From JAAELZ01 sp965223465 (lineage in GTDB: Bacteria; Pseudomonadota; Gammaproteobacteria; Arenicellales; Poriferihabitantaceae): a stretch of DNA of 64,000 nt. Every line of letters begins with the position of its first letter. The stretch's first letter is position 1. The notes under the pieces were generated by a model. That model made no database searches and had not been told where the DNA came from. It saw only the letters and a program-made list of their open reading frames with translations. The stretch spans positions 2,418,001 through 2,482,000 of the forward strand of contig OZ245025.1 in assembly GCA_965223465.1 (NCBI GenBank), given 5' to 3'. The translations under genes and the position numbers were made by a program. This document shows positions 51,501 through 59,626 of the stretch, one piece after another.

Positions 51501-51531
51501 GGGTGGCCGACCAGGCCACCCTGATATTTTT
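51501..51531 (+). terminator. Rho-independent-type terminator or attenuator after the binding-protein gene
   Basis: Eight-base G+C-rich arms (GGGTGGCC at 51501-51508, GGCCACCC at 51514-51521), a five-base loop, and a T-rich run ending at 51531. It lies between the substrate-binding protein gene and livF. Because livF and the catabolic genes continue on the same strand, it probably works as a leaky terminator that keeps the binding protein in excess. Confidence 0.75.
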
Positions 51532-51546
51532 AGCTAAATTGAATCC

Positions 51547-52356
51547 ATGACAAATAGCACGGTTCTTAGCGTCAACAATATCGAAGTGATTTATGATCAC
51601 GTTATTCTGGTATTGAAAGGTGTATCACTGGACGTGCCTGATGGTGGTATTGTTGCCTTATTAGGGGCCAACGGTGCGGGTAAAACGACTACGATTAAGG
51701 CGATATCCAACTTGCTGCGCTCAGAACGAGGTGAGGTTACTAAGGGCTCAATCGAGTATTTGGGTGATCGCGTCGATGCGCTGAACCCGGCAGAATTGGT
51801 GGAGCGGGGTGTTATTCAAGTAATGGAAGGACGGCATTGTTTCGAGCATCTGACGGTAGAAGAAAACCTGATGACGGGTGCGTATACCCGTAAAGACGGG
51901 CGCAAGGCCATCGCCGATGATCTAGAAATGGTGTATTCCTATTTCCCGCGGCTAAAAGAACGGCGCAGAAGTCAGGCAGGTTATACCTCTGGGGGCGAGC
52001 AGCAAATGGTCGCGGTCGGCAGAGCGCTCATGGCCAAGCCGAAAGTCATTTTGTTGGATGAGCCATCTATGGGGCTGGCACCGCAATTGGTAGAGGAAAT
52101 ATTTGGTATTGTCAAAGCGTTGAATGAGAATGAAGGTGTCACCTTTTTGCTTGCTGAGCAAAATACCTCGGTCGCACTGCGCTATGCAACCTATGGCTAT
52201 ATTCTGGAAAATGGTCGTGTCGTTATGGATGGTGAAGCGGCAGAACTAAATAGCAACGAAGACGTGAAAGAGTTTTATTTAGGCATCAGTGGTGGCGAGC
52301 GCAAAAGCTTCCGTGACGTAAAACACTATCGGCGGCGCAAGCGCTGGCTCTCTTAA
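51547..52356 (+). CDS. livF: LIV-type ABC transporter ATP-binding protein (LivF-like)
   Basis: 269 residues. Walker A LLGANGAGKTTTIKAISNL, LivF-type VIQVMEGRHCFEHLTVEENLMTG, signature TSGGEQQMVAVGRALM, Walker B VILLDEPSMGLAP, and LLAEQNTSVAL. It completes the importer with livG, livH and livM. The C-terminus has a basic tail (HYRRRKRWLS). Confidence 0.92.
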   Translation: MTNSTVLSVNNIEVIYDHVILVLKGVSLDVPDGGIVALLGANGAGKTTTIKAISNLLRSERGEVTKGSIEYLGDRVDALNPAELVERGVIQVMEGRHCFEHLTVEENLMTGAYTRKDGRKAIADDLEMVYSYFPRLKERRRSQAGYTSGGEQQMVAVGRALMAKPKVILLDEPSMGLAPQLVEEIFGIVKALNENEGVTFLLAEQNTSVALRYATYGYILENGRVVMDGEAAELNSNEDVKEFYLGISGGERKSFRDVKHYRRRKRWLS

Positions 52357-52362
52357 TACTAA

Positions 52363-53610
52363 ATGTCACAATATTTTGATCAACTGGAAACGCGAGACCC
52401 AGAGGCTCGACAGGCGGCCTTGCTTGAAGCGGTGCGCGAGCAAGCCGTGCATGCGTATAACCAGACGTCGGCCTATGCAGAGCGCTTGGCAGGTATAGAT
52501 TTACAGCGTTTGAATAGCAGAGAAGCGATTGCCAGTCTGCCAATTACGCGCAAATCAGACTTAATAGTACAACAAAAATCTGAACCACCTTTTGGCGGCT
52601 TAACTGCTATTAATGCGGGAGATCTGCGGTATATTTTTGCCTCACCCGGGCCCATTCATGAACCCGGTACTGTACGGCCAGACTATTGGCGTATGGCCAG
52701 AGCAGCTTATGCTGCGGGTTTTCGTCAGGGCGATTTGGTGCATTGCGCATTTTCTTATCATCTGACTCCAGCCGGTTCGATGGTCGATACCGCCGCACAT
52801 GCGATCGGGTGCGCGGTGATCCCTGCGGGTGTGGGACAAACCGATTTACAACTTGAAACCATCGTTCAGCTTAAACCGGATGGCTATATAGGCACCCCTT
52901 CGTTTCTTAAAATCATCCTGGAAAAAGCCCAAGAAAGGGGTGTAGATGTTTCCTGCCTTAAAAAGGCATTGGTTTCTGGTGAGGCTTTTCCCCCGAGCAC
53001 GCGTGAGTATCTTACTACCCAAGGGGTGGCCGCATTGCAATGTTATGCCACTGCTGATTTAGGCTTGATCGCGTATGAATCTTCGGCGCAATCAGGGCTG
53101 ATTGTCGATGAAGGCGTATATCTTGAAATCGTTCGGCCAGGCACGGGTGAACCCGTACCAGACGGTGAAGTGGGTGAAGTGGTGGTGACGACGCTAAACC
53201 CGGATTATCCGCTCATTCGCTTCGCAACAGGCGATTTGTCTGCCATTGAAATGGGTGCCAGTGAATGTGGGAGGACCAATCAACGCATTAAGGGCTGGAT
53301 GGGACGGGCCGATCAAACCGCAAAAATTCGCGGTATGTTCGTACATCCCGAGCAAGTTGCTAAAGTGGTGGCGGGTCATCCAGAGATCGCCAAAGCGCGC
53401 CTGATAGTGGATTGGATAGACCAAAAAGACCAGATGCGCTTAAAGTGCGAGGTAGTCAGTGACAACGACCACCGTGACAAAGACTTGGGTCAGGCGGTGG
53501 CGAACAGCTTGCGTGAGCATTGTAAATTGCGTGGCGAGGTTGAATTATTGCCCGTGGGCAGTTTAGCGAATGATGGCGTCGTGATTGAAGATGTTCGAGA
53601 ATACGCCTGA
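52363..53610 (+). CDS. Phenylacetate-CoA ligase-like AMP-binding enzyme
   Basis: 415 residues, near the PaaK length. Family features are SLPITRKSDLIVQQ, IFASPGPIHEPG (altered phosphate loop), FSYHLTPAGSMVDTAAHAIGCAVIPAG, YATADLGLIAYES, and FATGDLSAIEMG with RTNQRIKGWMGRADQTAKIRG. It would activate an aryl or related acid to CoA. The loop lacks the usual SSGTTG stretch, so its activity should be checked. It follows livF by six bases, and it makes a second activating enzyme in this operon. Confidence 0.82.
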   Translation: MSQYFDQLETRDPEARQAALLEAVREQAVHAYNQTSAYAERLAGIDLQRLNSREAIASLPITRKSDLIVQQKSEPPFGGLTAINAGDLRYIFASPGPIHEPGTVRPDYWRMARAAYAAGFRQGDLVHCAFSYHLTPAGSMVDTAAHAIGCAVIPAGVGQTDLQLETIVQLKPDGYIGTPSFLKIILEKAQERGVDVSCLKKALVSGEAFPPSTREYLTTQGVAALQCYATADLGLIAYESSAQSGLIVDEGVYLEIVRPGTGEPVPDGEVGEVVVTTLNPDYPLIRFATGDLSAIEMGASECGRTNQRIKGWMGRADQTAKIRGMFVHPEQVAKVVAGHPEIAKARLIVDWIDQKDQMRLKCEVVSDNDHRDKDLGQAVANSLREHCKLRGEVELLPVGSLANDGVVIEDVREYA

Positions 53611-54640
53611 GGCGAAGGATGATTTTCTAAAGGGTGTACGCGTTCTTGACCTAAGCTTGTATATTCCTGGCCCTTACGCCACTTTACATATGGTCAAAAT
53701 GGGCGCGGACATCATCAAGGTTGAGCCACCCGGTGGTGATCCGATGCGCTTTTTCGGTAGCGAGGCGCCCAACATATCGCCTGTCTATCTACATCTTAAT
53801 CAAGGTAAAAAAATCACCGAGCTTGATTTGAAAAATTCAGATGGTCAGGCAAAGCTTAAACAGCTAATAGAATCTGCCAATGTGCTGTTGGAAGGGTTTC
53901 GTCCCGGCATCCTAGAACGGCTGGGTTTTGGGTACGAGGAGCTAATCAGTATCAATCCGCGCTTAATTGTGTGTCGCATCAGTGGATTTGGTCAAAGCGG
54001 ACCGCGTGCACAGGACGCAGGGCATGACCTCGGTTATGGCGCCTACGCGGGTTTGTATACGCGACCAGCCAGTACCGAAAAACCACAAATAATTACCCCA
54101 CCGGTGGCGGATCATGCCGGCGCATTAAATGCGCTCGTCATGATATCAGCGGCTCTTTACCGACAAACCAAATCGGGTGTACCCTGCGAGCTGGATATTA
54201 GCCTCAGCCAAGCGGTTGCGGATTGGCAATATATTTCTGAACTGCTACCGTTGCAACAGATTATCAGTGGTGATGCAGCCTACTACAATTTTTATCAAAC
54301 CAAAGATCAACAGTTTATCAGTCTGGCTGCGATCGAGCCCAAGTTCTGGCGGGCGTTTTGTGAGGTAGTGGGACAAAGTGATTGGGTGGTAAGACAATCA
54401 GAAAAGCTGCCACAAAGACAGCTGATGGCAGATGTTGCTAAGGTAATTGCAACGCAAACGCTGGCTGAATGGCAGGAAATACTACGGGGTGTTGATTGCT
54501 GTTTTGAGCCAGTGATTGATTTCAATGCGCTCCAGGAGAAAGTATGTTACAAAGCAGAAAATAACCATACGATAGCAGGGCAATCATCCGTGCAATTGCA
54601 ATTGATGGATGCAAATAAACTGCATTGGAATACAAGATGA
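53591..54640 (+). CDS. CaiB/BaiF-family CoA-transferase
   Basis: 349 residues from the ATG at 53591, overlapping the end of the previous gene by 20 bases. It has the type III CoA-transferase start GVRVLDLSLYIPGPYATLHMVKMGADIIKVEPPGGDPMR, and GLGFGYEELISINPRLIVCRISGFGQSGP. The expected catalytic Asp lies in AQDAGHDLGYGAYAG. It is shorter than the usual 390-400 residues. It would move CoA between two acids, for example from a product thioester to the incoming substrate. Confidence 0.85.
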   Translation: MFENTPEAKDDFLKGVRVLDLSLYIPGPYATLHMVKMGADIIKVEPPGGDPMRFFGSEAPNISPVYLHLNQGKKITELDLKNSDGQAKLKQLIESANVLLEGFRPGILERLGFGYEELISINPRLIVCRISGFGQSGPRAQDAGHDLGYGAYAGLYTRPASTEKPQIITPPVADHAGALNALVMISAALYRQTKSGVPCELDISLSQAVADWQYISELLPLQQIISGDAAYYNFYQTKDQQFISLAAIEPKFWRAFCEVVGQSDWVVRQSEKLPQRQLMADVAKVIATQTLAEWQEILRGVDCCFEPVIDFNALQEKVCYKAENNHTIAGQSSVQLQLMDANKLHWNTR

Positions 54641-55431
54641 GCCGTACCAACGTTACATTAGAAATTGACCGCGATCTGGTCGCCTGGGTCAGGCTGAATC
54701 GTGCTGACAAGCACAATGCTTTAAGCGTCGCGATGATGCGTGACTTAATCGATGTATTTCGGCAAATTGGTGCAAATGAAGAGATTCGGGCTGTGGTGCT
54801 TACTGGCAATGGATCCAGTTTTTGTGCGGGTGCTGATTTAGCCTGGATGCGGTCCAATCTGGACAAATCTCGGGATGAGCGTATTGCCGAAAGTAAAGTC
54901 CTGGCGTCCATGCTAGCCGCCATTGACCAGTGCCCTAAGCTGGTAATTGGGCGCATCAATGGACAGGCATTTGGCGGTGGAGTGGGCTTGATCGCGGTAT
55001 GCGATATCGCGATAGGCGACCAATCCGCTAAATATTCGCTGACCGAAGTAAAGCTTGGCCTGGCGCCTGCCAATATCGCACCATACGTAATACGAAAAAT
55101 AGGGGTTGCCAGCACACGTCGCCTGGCCCTTAATGCTTACCTATTTGATGGTAAGGAGGCCGCTGAGATTGGGTTACTCGATGCGGCATATAATGCGGAT
55201 AAGGTGGATAAAAAAATAAAGCACGAAATCGAGCTCGCGCTAAGTGCTGCTCCGCAAGCCATTGCCACGACCAAACGTTTATTGTCTGAGCTACATCGTG
55301 GTGGATTAGACAACCCGACTAACCATGTTGTTACCACGCTGGCAGATATTTGGGAAGGAGCGGAAGCACAGGATGGAATACGGGCTTTTTTTAATAAACA
55401 AAGGCCACCATGGAAGCGCAAGCATTCGTAA
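54637..55431 (+). CDS. Enoyl-CoA hydratase/isomerase-family protein
   Basis: 264 residues from the ATG at 54637, which overlaps the previous stop (ATGA). Crotonase features: NRADKHNALSVAMMRDLIDVF, VVLTGNGSSFCAGADLAWM (oxyanion hole), and GQAFGGGVGLIAVCDIAIG. The second acidic active-site area reads SLTEVKLGLAPANIAPYVI. Like methylglutaconyl-CoA or enoyl-CoA hydratases it would hydrate an unsaturated acyl-CoA. It closes the operon that starts at 45281; no acyl-CoA dehydrogenase or thiolase is present. Confidence 0.88.
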   Translation: MSRTNVTLEIDRDLVAWVRLNRADKHNALSVAMMRDLIDVFRQIGANEEIRAVVLTGNGSSFCAGADLAWMRSNLDKSRDERIAESKVLASMLAAIDQCPKLVIGRINGQAFGGGVGLIAVCDIAIGDQSAKYSLTEVKLGLAPANIAPYVIRKIGVASTRRLALNAYLFDGKEAAEIGLLDAAYNADKVDKKIKHEIELALSAAPQAIATTKRLLSELHRGGLDNPTNHVVTTLADIWEGAEAQDGIRAFFNKQRPPWKRKHS

Positions 55432-55521
55432 TGCTCAGTGAACAGTTGTAATCAAGACCCGTAGAAACTATTGATACTGTCTGGGCAAATTGTTCCTTAT
55501 TGTCTGCACCAAAGGAGTTTT

Positions 55522-55937
55522 GTGAATAAACAACGACAAATAGCGGATTATCTTAAAAGCCACTGGGTATATACGCTATGCGTTAAAGGCTTGCAATTGG
55601 CGCTGTAGAGTTTAAAAGAAACCAACCTTTTTCTGCAGAAAAGCTGATGGAAAAATTACGCCTGGCTGGAAATGATGCAGTTAAAGTTTCGCGCGCAACG
55701 GTATACAATACTTTTGGCTTGTTTGTGCGTAAAGGCTCGTCACAAGATATCACAACTGATGCGAGCCATGTTTTTGATGATTCCAACCTGGTTCGCTATT
55801 ATCGTTAACTCGATATGGACATGAATGAACGGGCTAATTTCGATCTAAAAAGTGTCAAGTATGAAATTTCTGGTTTACCGGAAAACTGTGGAATCGAAGA
55901 GGTTGATGTGGTGGTAGTGCTGATATCACTTAGATAA
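55522..55937 (+). pseudogene. Fur-family (Irr/PerR-like) regulator pseudogene
   Basis: A GTG at 55522 with AAAGGAG six bases before it starts a reading frame NKQRQIADYLKSHWV that stops early. A shifted frame then gives FKRNQPFSAEKLMEKLRLAG and VSRATVYNTFGLFVRKG, which is the DNA-binding helix region of Fur-family regulators (compare the LATVYNTL motif of Irr). After a stop at 55808 a third frame runs through ANFDLKSVKYEISGLPENCGIEEV and DVVVVLISLR to a TAA at 55937, matching the C-terminal dimerisation end. At least two frame breaks and the absence of metal-binding His/Cys clusters mean it is dead. Confidence 0.75.
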
Positions 55938-56630
55938 TAAAGTGGTCACGAATGTTGATATGGCCCACCACGCTTCAACGGGCGCGTTTTGTAGGATTAA
56001 ATGATCGGTGTCAAACTGAAAAACCTGGGTTTTAGGTTTTACCGCTAGAATATTTTTCAGGTTTTTTCGGGGTACTACCAAATCGTGCCTACCCTGGAAG
56101 TAGGCGAAGGGTATCGTGCACGTCTCAAGCTGCGCTTTGACGTTCACGTTATAGACTTCATGGATCCGCGCCGTCAGCACGGAGGGGGTAACTTTTTGCA
56201 GTTCTGTCGATATCAGCGAAATCAGATCAGCATGTCGGTGCCCGCTTAGCATATGTCTTAGGGCGTACAGTGGCTGGGTGAGGGTGAAGCCTGCTGTCCA
56301 AGGCAAATAACGCCCGATGGATAAATTAGGTGCGGAAACGAATGACGCCACCAAGATAGTTCCAATTAGACCTTTGGGTTTGTTAGCGGAAATAAGGATC
56401 GCTAGTGGCCCACCAAAGGATTCTCCCAACAATACATAGCGACCACTAATACCTTGCAGCACATCCGTTACGAGTGGCAGGAGCTGCTGATATGATTGTT
56501 TCTCATGGTAAGGGTATTCAATAGTCAGAATGTCGAAAGTATTTGGCGCAACGTCATTCAACGGCCTGAATAAGCCTTTAGTACCATGCAGCCCAGGCAG
56601 CATGACAATGGTTATTTTGTCTGATTTCAT
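55926..56630 (-). CDS. Alpha/beta hydrolase
   Basis: 234 residues. The nucleophile elbow is LLGESFGGPLAIL with Ser in GESFG; the oxyanion-hole region is IVMLPGLHGTKGLF; the acid is Asp in GRHDLVVPRK; and the His is in DTDHLILQNAPVE. It is a cytoplasmic serine hydrolase of unknown substrate. The last 12 bases overlap the end of the Fur-family pseudogene on the other strand, tail-to-tail. Confidence 0.85.
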   Translation of the reverse strand: MKSDKITIVMLPGLHGTKGLFRPLNDVAPNTFDILTIEYPYHEKQSYQQLLPLVTDVLQGISGRYVLLGESFGGPLAILISANKPKGLIGTILVASFVSAPNLSIGRYLPWTAGFTLTQPLYALRHMLSGHRHADLISLISTELQKVTPSVLTARIHEVYNVNVKAQLETCTIPFAYFQGRHDLVVPRKNLKNILAVKPKTQVFQFDTDHLILQNAPVEAWWAISTFVTTLLSK

Positions 56631-56826
56631 TTTGGCAAATGAAGTCCGTTTAAGCGCAATTAGCAGTGGGGGCCGGGTGCTTACTTTAGCTACTCAAGTA
56701 ACTTTTGTATATGGTGCAGCACTTCCTGGCCCGTAAATACTGAATTACCCCAGAAAACAGTACGATGCATAGTAGCTGTAAAGTTTGTGTTATCTTCGCA
56801 GAATTTCCAATCAAGCTACCGCGTTA

Positions 56827-57204
56827 ATGATGGTCCGATTATTTATTCTTTTACGCTTACTGTCTATAATTTTGCTATCAGCCTGTCAGGAACAAGGTGC
56901 TTACCAAAGCCGTGCTACTGAAGTATTCCCACCGGTGGCCATTGAGAATGTCGCTTTATTTCGATTGGACCAACTACCTGTCGCCCCGGCATTTTTTAAT
57001 GGGCATCGGACGGTTGTGGTATTTGGTAAGGCTAAATGCGATCAAGCTTGCCAGCATCGCCTGCAGTTGGTCGATGCGCTACGCAATACCCCCGCACTAA
57101 CCGATGAATCAGAACAAATCGAGCAAGACATCGCGGCCCTGATAAAGGATATGGAAGCGTCGATCGCAGAAGCCAATGCTTTCATTGAATTGATGGCTTT
57201 TTGA
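56827..57204 (+). CDS. Putative small lipoprotein
   Basis: About 125 residues from the ATG at 56827 (a second ATG follows directly at 56830; a GTG at 56785 is possible). The start MVRLFILLRLLSIILLSAC is a lipoprotein signal with a lipobox LLSAC and the lipidated Cys followed by Gln, which suggests outer-membrane sorting. The mature part includes TVVVFGKAKCDQACQHR with two Cys in a CxxxC spacing, and then a predicted coiled helix (DESEQIEQDIAALIKDMEAS). The function is unknown. Its stop is four bases from the next gene. Confidence 0.6.
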   Translation: MMVRLFILLRLLSIILLSACQEQGAYQSRATEVFPPVAIENVALFRLDQLPVAPAFFNGHRTVVVFGKAKCDQACQHRLQLVDALRNTPALTDESEQIEQDIAALIKDMEASIAEANAFIELMAF

Positions 57205-57208
57205 TACC

Positions 57209-57508
57209 ATGAGTACTTTCACTAGCCACGGTTTATCCATTCTTGGTTTAAGCGCAATCGTATTTTCGATAGGTTGGAAAATTGGTGCGCTTCATGGAAT
57301 AGAGGTCTCGTTCCTAATGAATGAATCGGCAAGGACGGCTATAGTCGTCAATGAGTTACAGTCGATTAGGAACAACAAAATAGACTTGTTGCTACAGGCG
57401 AAGGAAATGGAGTTAGATAGTGCCGTACTAAGTTACTCACTATATGAAGAGAGAAACCCAAGTTGGATAACCTATCCGTTTAATAAAATAATGGGATCTA
57501 CAGTATAA
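57209..57508 (+). CDS. Small membrane-anchored protein, possibly truncated by a stop codon
   Basis: 99 residues. One membrane segment (about 10-28, LSILGLSAIVFSIGWKIG) is followed by a helical domain with NESARTAIVVNELQSIRNNKIDLLLQ and LYEERNPSWITYPF. It starts four bases after the lipoprotein gene and probably shares its transcript. The reading frame continues for 44 more codons past the TAA at 57506-57508 to a TGA at 57641. The product may therefore be a shortened form of a longer protein. Confidence 0.55.
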   Translation: MSTFTSHGLSILGLSAIVFSIGWKIGALHGIEVSFLMNESARTAIVVNELQSIRNNKIDLLLQAKEMELDSAVLSYSLYEERNPSWITYPFNKIMGSTV

Positions 57509-57643
57509 GAAGCAGTGGTAAAGGCAGCCAAATACCGAAAGAATTATCCTAGCAATGAACACCGGATAGATACGTCAGAAGAAATGATGCAAGTTTATTC
57601 ACGGGTTGACGCGCTATTAGATACGGTTAGCAAGCGCAAATGA
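57509..57643 (+). other. In-frame continuation after the stop codon of the upstream gene
   Basis: Forty-four sense codons in the same frame as the 57209 gene, ending with TGA. They encode KAAKYRKNYPSNEHR and then a helix (EEMMQVYSRVDALLDTVSKRK) whose composition is like the preceding domain. A nonsense mutation in a gene of about 143 codons explains this best. Confidence 0.5.
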
Positions 57644-57671
57644 AAGAAAGCGTTGGTCGCACTCCTTTCAG

Positions 57672-58247
57672 TTATTCATCCAGGTGTGACTTTATAACCT
57701 TATAAATCTCCGGTCGATGTGCTTTTATTTCTGCTGCCTTTAAGCCCTCCAGGGAGTGTGGATATTTCAGCCAGTCATTGGTTTCGTGGATAAAATAATC
57801 GGGAGGTCGACCGATTAGATTACGCGCAGGTTTGTAGTACGGCACCGCAATGCGAATATCCTGTGGCGCGTTGCGGCGCGTACGCGCGCGTATTTGATCA
57901 ATAATCGCTTGAACCGAACGGCCGGTGTCAAACACATCATCCACAATGAGTAAACGATCGGTGTGTTGCAGGTTTTTAACCAAATAGCCCAAACCGAACA
58001 CCTTGATTTCGCGTGCCTGGTGATCAATACCCGAGTATGATGCGGTGCGCACTGCAATGTGATCGGTTTGCACACCATGGAAGGCAAGATACTCCTGCAC
58101 GGCGATTCCCATGGGTACGCCACCGCGCCAGATCGCGATCATGAATGTCGGTTCAAAACCACTTTGGAAAACTTTGGCTGCCAGTCGAAACGAATCTTCC
58201 AGCAAATTCTGTGCGCTGAGGTAAATTTTCTTCGAATCGCTTGGCAT
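57672..58247 (-). CDS. Phosphoribosyltransferase-family protein A
   Basis: 191 residues. The PRPP-binding loop is LLIVDDVFDTGRSVQAII, close to the consensus with the acidic pair and TGR. Earlier parts are FMIAIWRGGVPMGIAVQEYLA and IAVRTASYSGI. This is the hypoxanthine-type PRTase fold used for purine salvage or for regulation. It is paired head-to-head with a second paralogue across 89 bases. Its purine substrate is not determined by the sequence. Confidence 0.85.
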   Translation of the reverse strand: MPSDSKKIYLSAQNLLEDSFRLAAKVFQSGFEPTFMIAIWRGGVPMGIAVQEYLAFHGVQTDHIAVRTASYSGIDHQAREIKVFGLGYLVKNLQHTDRLLIVDDVFDTGRSVQAIIDQIRARTRRNAPQDIRIAVPYYKPARNLIGRPPDYFIHETNDWLKYPHSLEGLKAAEIKAHRPEIYKVIKSHLDE

Positions 58248-58336
58248 ACTTTATTTGTTACACTTATATTCAATGTGGCTTTCACCTATCATTGCGCGTA
58301 GCGTAAGAATGTGCAATCGAAATATGCCCAAGATTA

Positions 58337-58903
58337 ATGAATAAACAGTTCCTTGACGAACAACAGCTCATCGTTGATTCGTTCAGGCTGGGTGTGAGTA
58401 TTTATGAGAGCGGGTTTCGCCCCAGCTTTATCGTGGGTTTATGGCGCGGAGGCAGTGCGGTGGGCATCTACGTACAGGAATGCCTGCAAGCTTTAGGGAT
58501 AGTGACCAACCATATATCGATCCGCACTTCCTATCGCGGCGCGCCTAATTACGCGTCCATGATCGCCGAGCCTGAATCGAATATCAGGGTCCATGGTACC
58601 GAGTACTTGGTGGAAAATCTTAATACTGAAGACGGTTTATTGATCGTTGATGATGTGTTTAGCAGCGGCTTAAGCATAGAGGCGGTTTTAAAACGTCTAC
58701 GCGCAGGCTTAAGGTGCAATATGCCCGAGCAAACGAAGGTGGCAACACTTTACCAGCGTCCGGCGTATCGAAAAACCAATTTTAAGCCCGATTTTTGTTT
58801 ATTTGATACGCATAACTGGCTGGTGTTTCCGTATGAAATGAGTGGTTTAACACGTGCTGAAATACGCCAGCATAAACCTTATTTGGCTGAATTATTGCAG
58901 TAA
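58337..58903 (+). CDS. Phosphoribosyltransferase-family protein B
   Basis: 188 residues. It aligns end-to-end with protein A: LIVDSFRLGVSIYESGFRPSFIVGLWRGG matches the same region of A, as does ISIRTSYRGAPNY. The PRPP loop is LLIVDDVFSSGLSIEAVL, where the usual Thr-Gly is replaced by Ser-Gly. Divergence in this loop suggests a changed substrate or a regulatory role. The gene diverges from protein A and is followed after 35 bases by the nuclease gene. Confidence 0.85.
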   Translation: MNKQFLDEQQLIVDSFRLGVSIYESGFRPSFIVGLWRGGSAVGIYVQECLQALGIVTNHISIRTSYRGAPNYASMIAEPESNIRVHGTEYLVENLNTEDGLLIVDDVFSSGLSIEAVLKRLRAGLRCNMPEQTKVATLYQRPAYRKTNFKPDFCLFDTHNWLVFPYEMSGLTRAEIRQHKPYLAELLQ

Positions 58904-58938
58904 AATAAGCGCCCCGCGTAAACTTATTTTTAGACCAA

Positions 58939-59502
58939 ATGAACACTCGAATGGCTCCTTTACTTGGCCTACTGATGGCCTGGCATGTCTCCTTGTCACA
59001 GGCTGGCGAGGCCGACCCAAGCTATGTTGTACAAGCTGTTGAAGATGGCGATACCCTGCTGGTTGAGCTGGACGGTCAGGCGCAGCGTATCCAGTTGTTG
59101 GGGATTGATGCACCGGAAAACGCAGACAACCCAAAGCTCAAGCATGATATGGAAAAATCAGGTCTAGAAAAAGCACGGTTGCTAGCGCTGGGCCAGGCAG
59201 CGACCGAACATTTACAATCCCTGGTGGCCGCTGGTGATGAGGTGGTTATAACGGGTGATCTTAAGAGTAAAGATCGCTATGGGCGCATTCTTGCTCAGGT
59301 GCGTAATCGCGAAGGGCAGATTTTAGGCGAGACCATGATACAAGCGGGTTACGCGATTGCTTTGCCACGTAGCCAGTTTCCAGCGCAACAAGCCTATATG
59401 CGTCGCCTGGATCGTCTGGAGCGGTTTGCGCGTAAAGCAAATAATGGCTTGTGGGGAAGTCATCCAGAGCTAGTGCGCACCTGGTATGATCGCACCCGAT
59501 GA
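58939..59502 (+). CDS. Secreted thermonuclease (SNase)-family protein
   Basis: 187 residues. A signal peptide spans about residues 1-22 (MAPLLGLLMAWHVSLSQAG). The mature part is the staphylococcal nuclease OB fold: VVQAVEDGDTLLVELDGQAQRIQLLGIDAPE with the metal-binding Asp and catalytic Arg/Glu, then LKSKDRYGRILAQV with the second Arg, and ending near KANNGLWGSHPE. It would cut DNA or RNA outside the cytoplasm, probably in the periplasm. Confidence 0.9.
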   Translation: MNTRMAPLLGLLMAWHVSLSQAGEADPSYVVQAVEDGDTLLVELDGQAQRIQLLGIDAPENADNPKLKHDMEKSGLEKARLLALGQAATEHLQSLVAAGDEVVITGDLKSKDRYGRILAQVRNREGQILGETMIQAGYAIALPRSQFPAQQAYMRRLDRLERFARKANNGLWGSHPELVRTWYDRTR

Positions 59503-59626
59503 ATGACTGGTTTCCATCCGCTGGTAGTTTATTTCCGTATTTGATCGTATAAACAGATCATTCTTATCGATATATTGTTGCAACAAGCGCATGCAAATTA
59601 GGCTTGCTTAGCCTATATTCACGCCC

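Noticed and set aside
54522..55115. Minus-strand reading frame of 197 codons opposite the enoyl-CoA hydratase and CoA-transferase genes
   Set aside because: Both opposite genes are clear family members; the frame has no ribosome binding site and no recognisable product.
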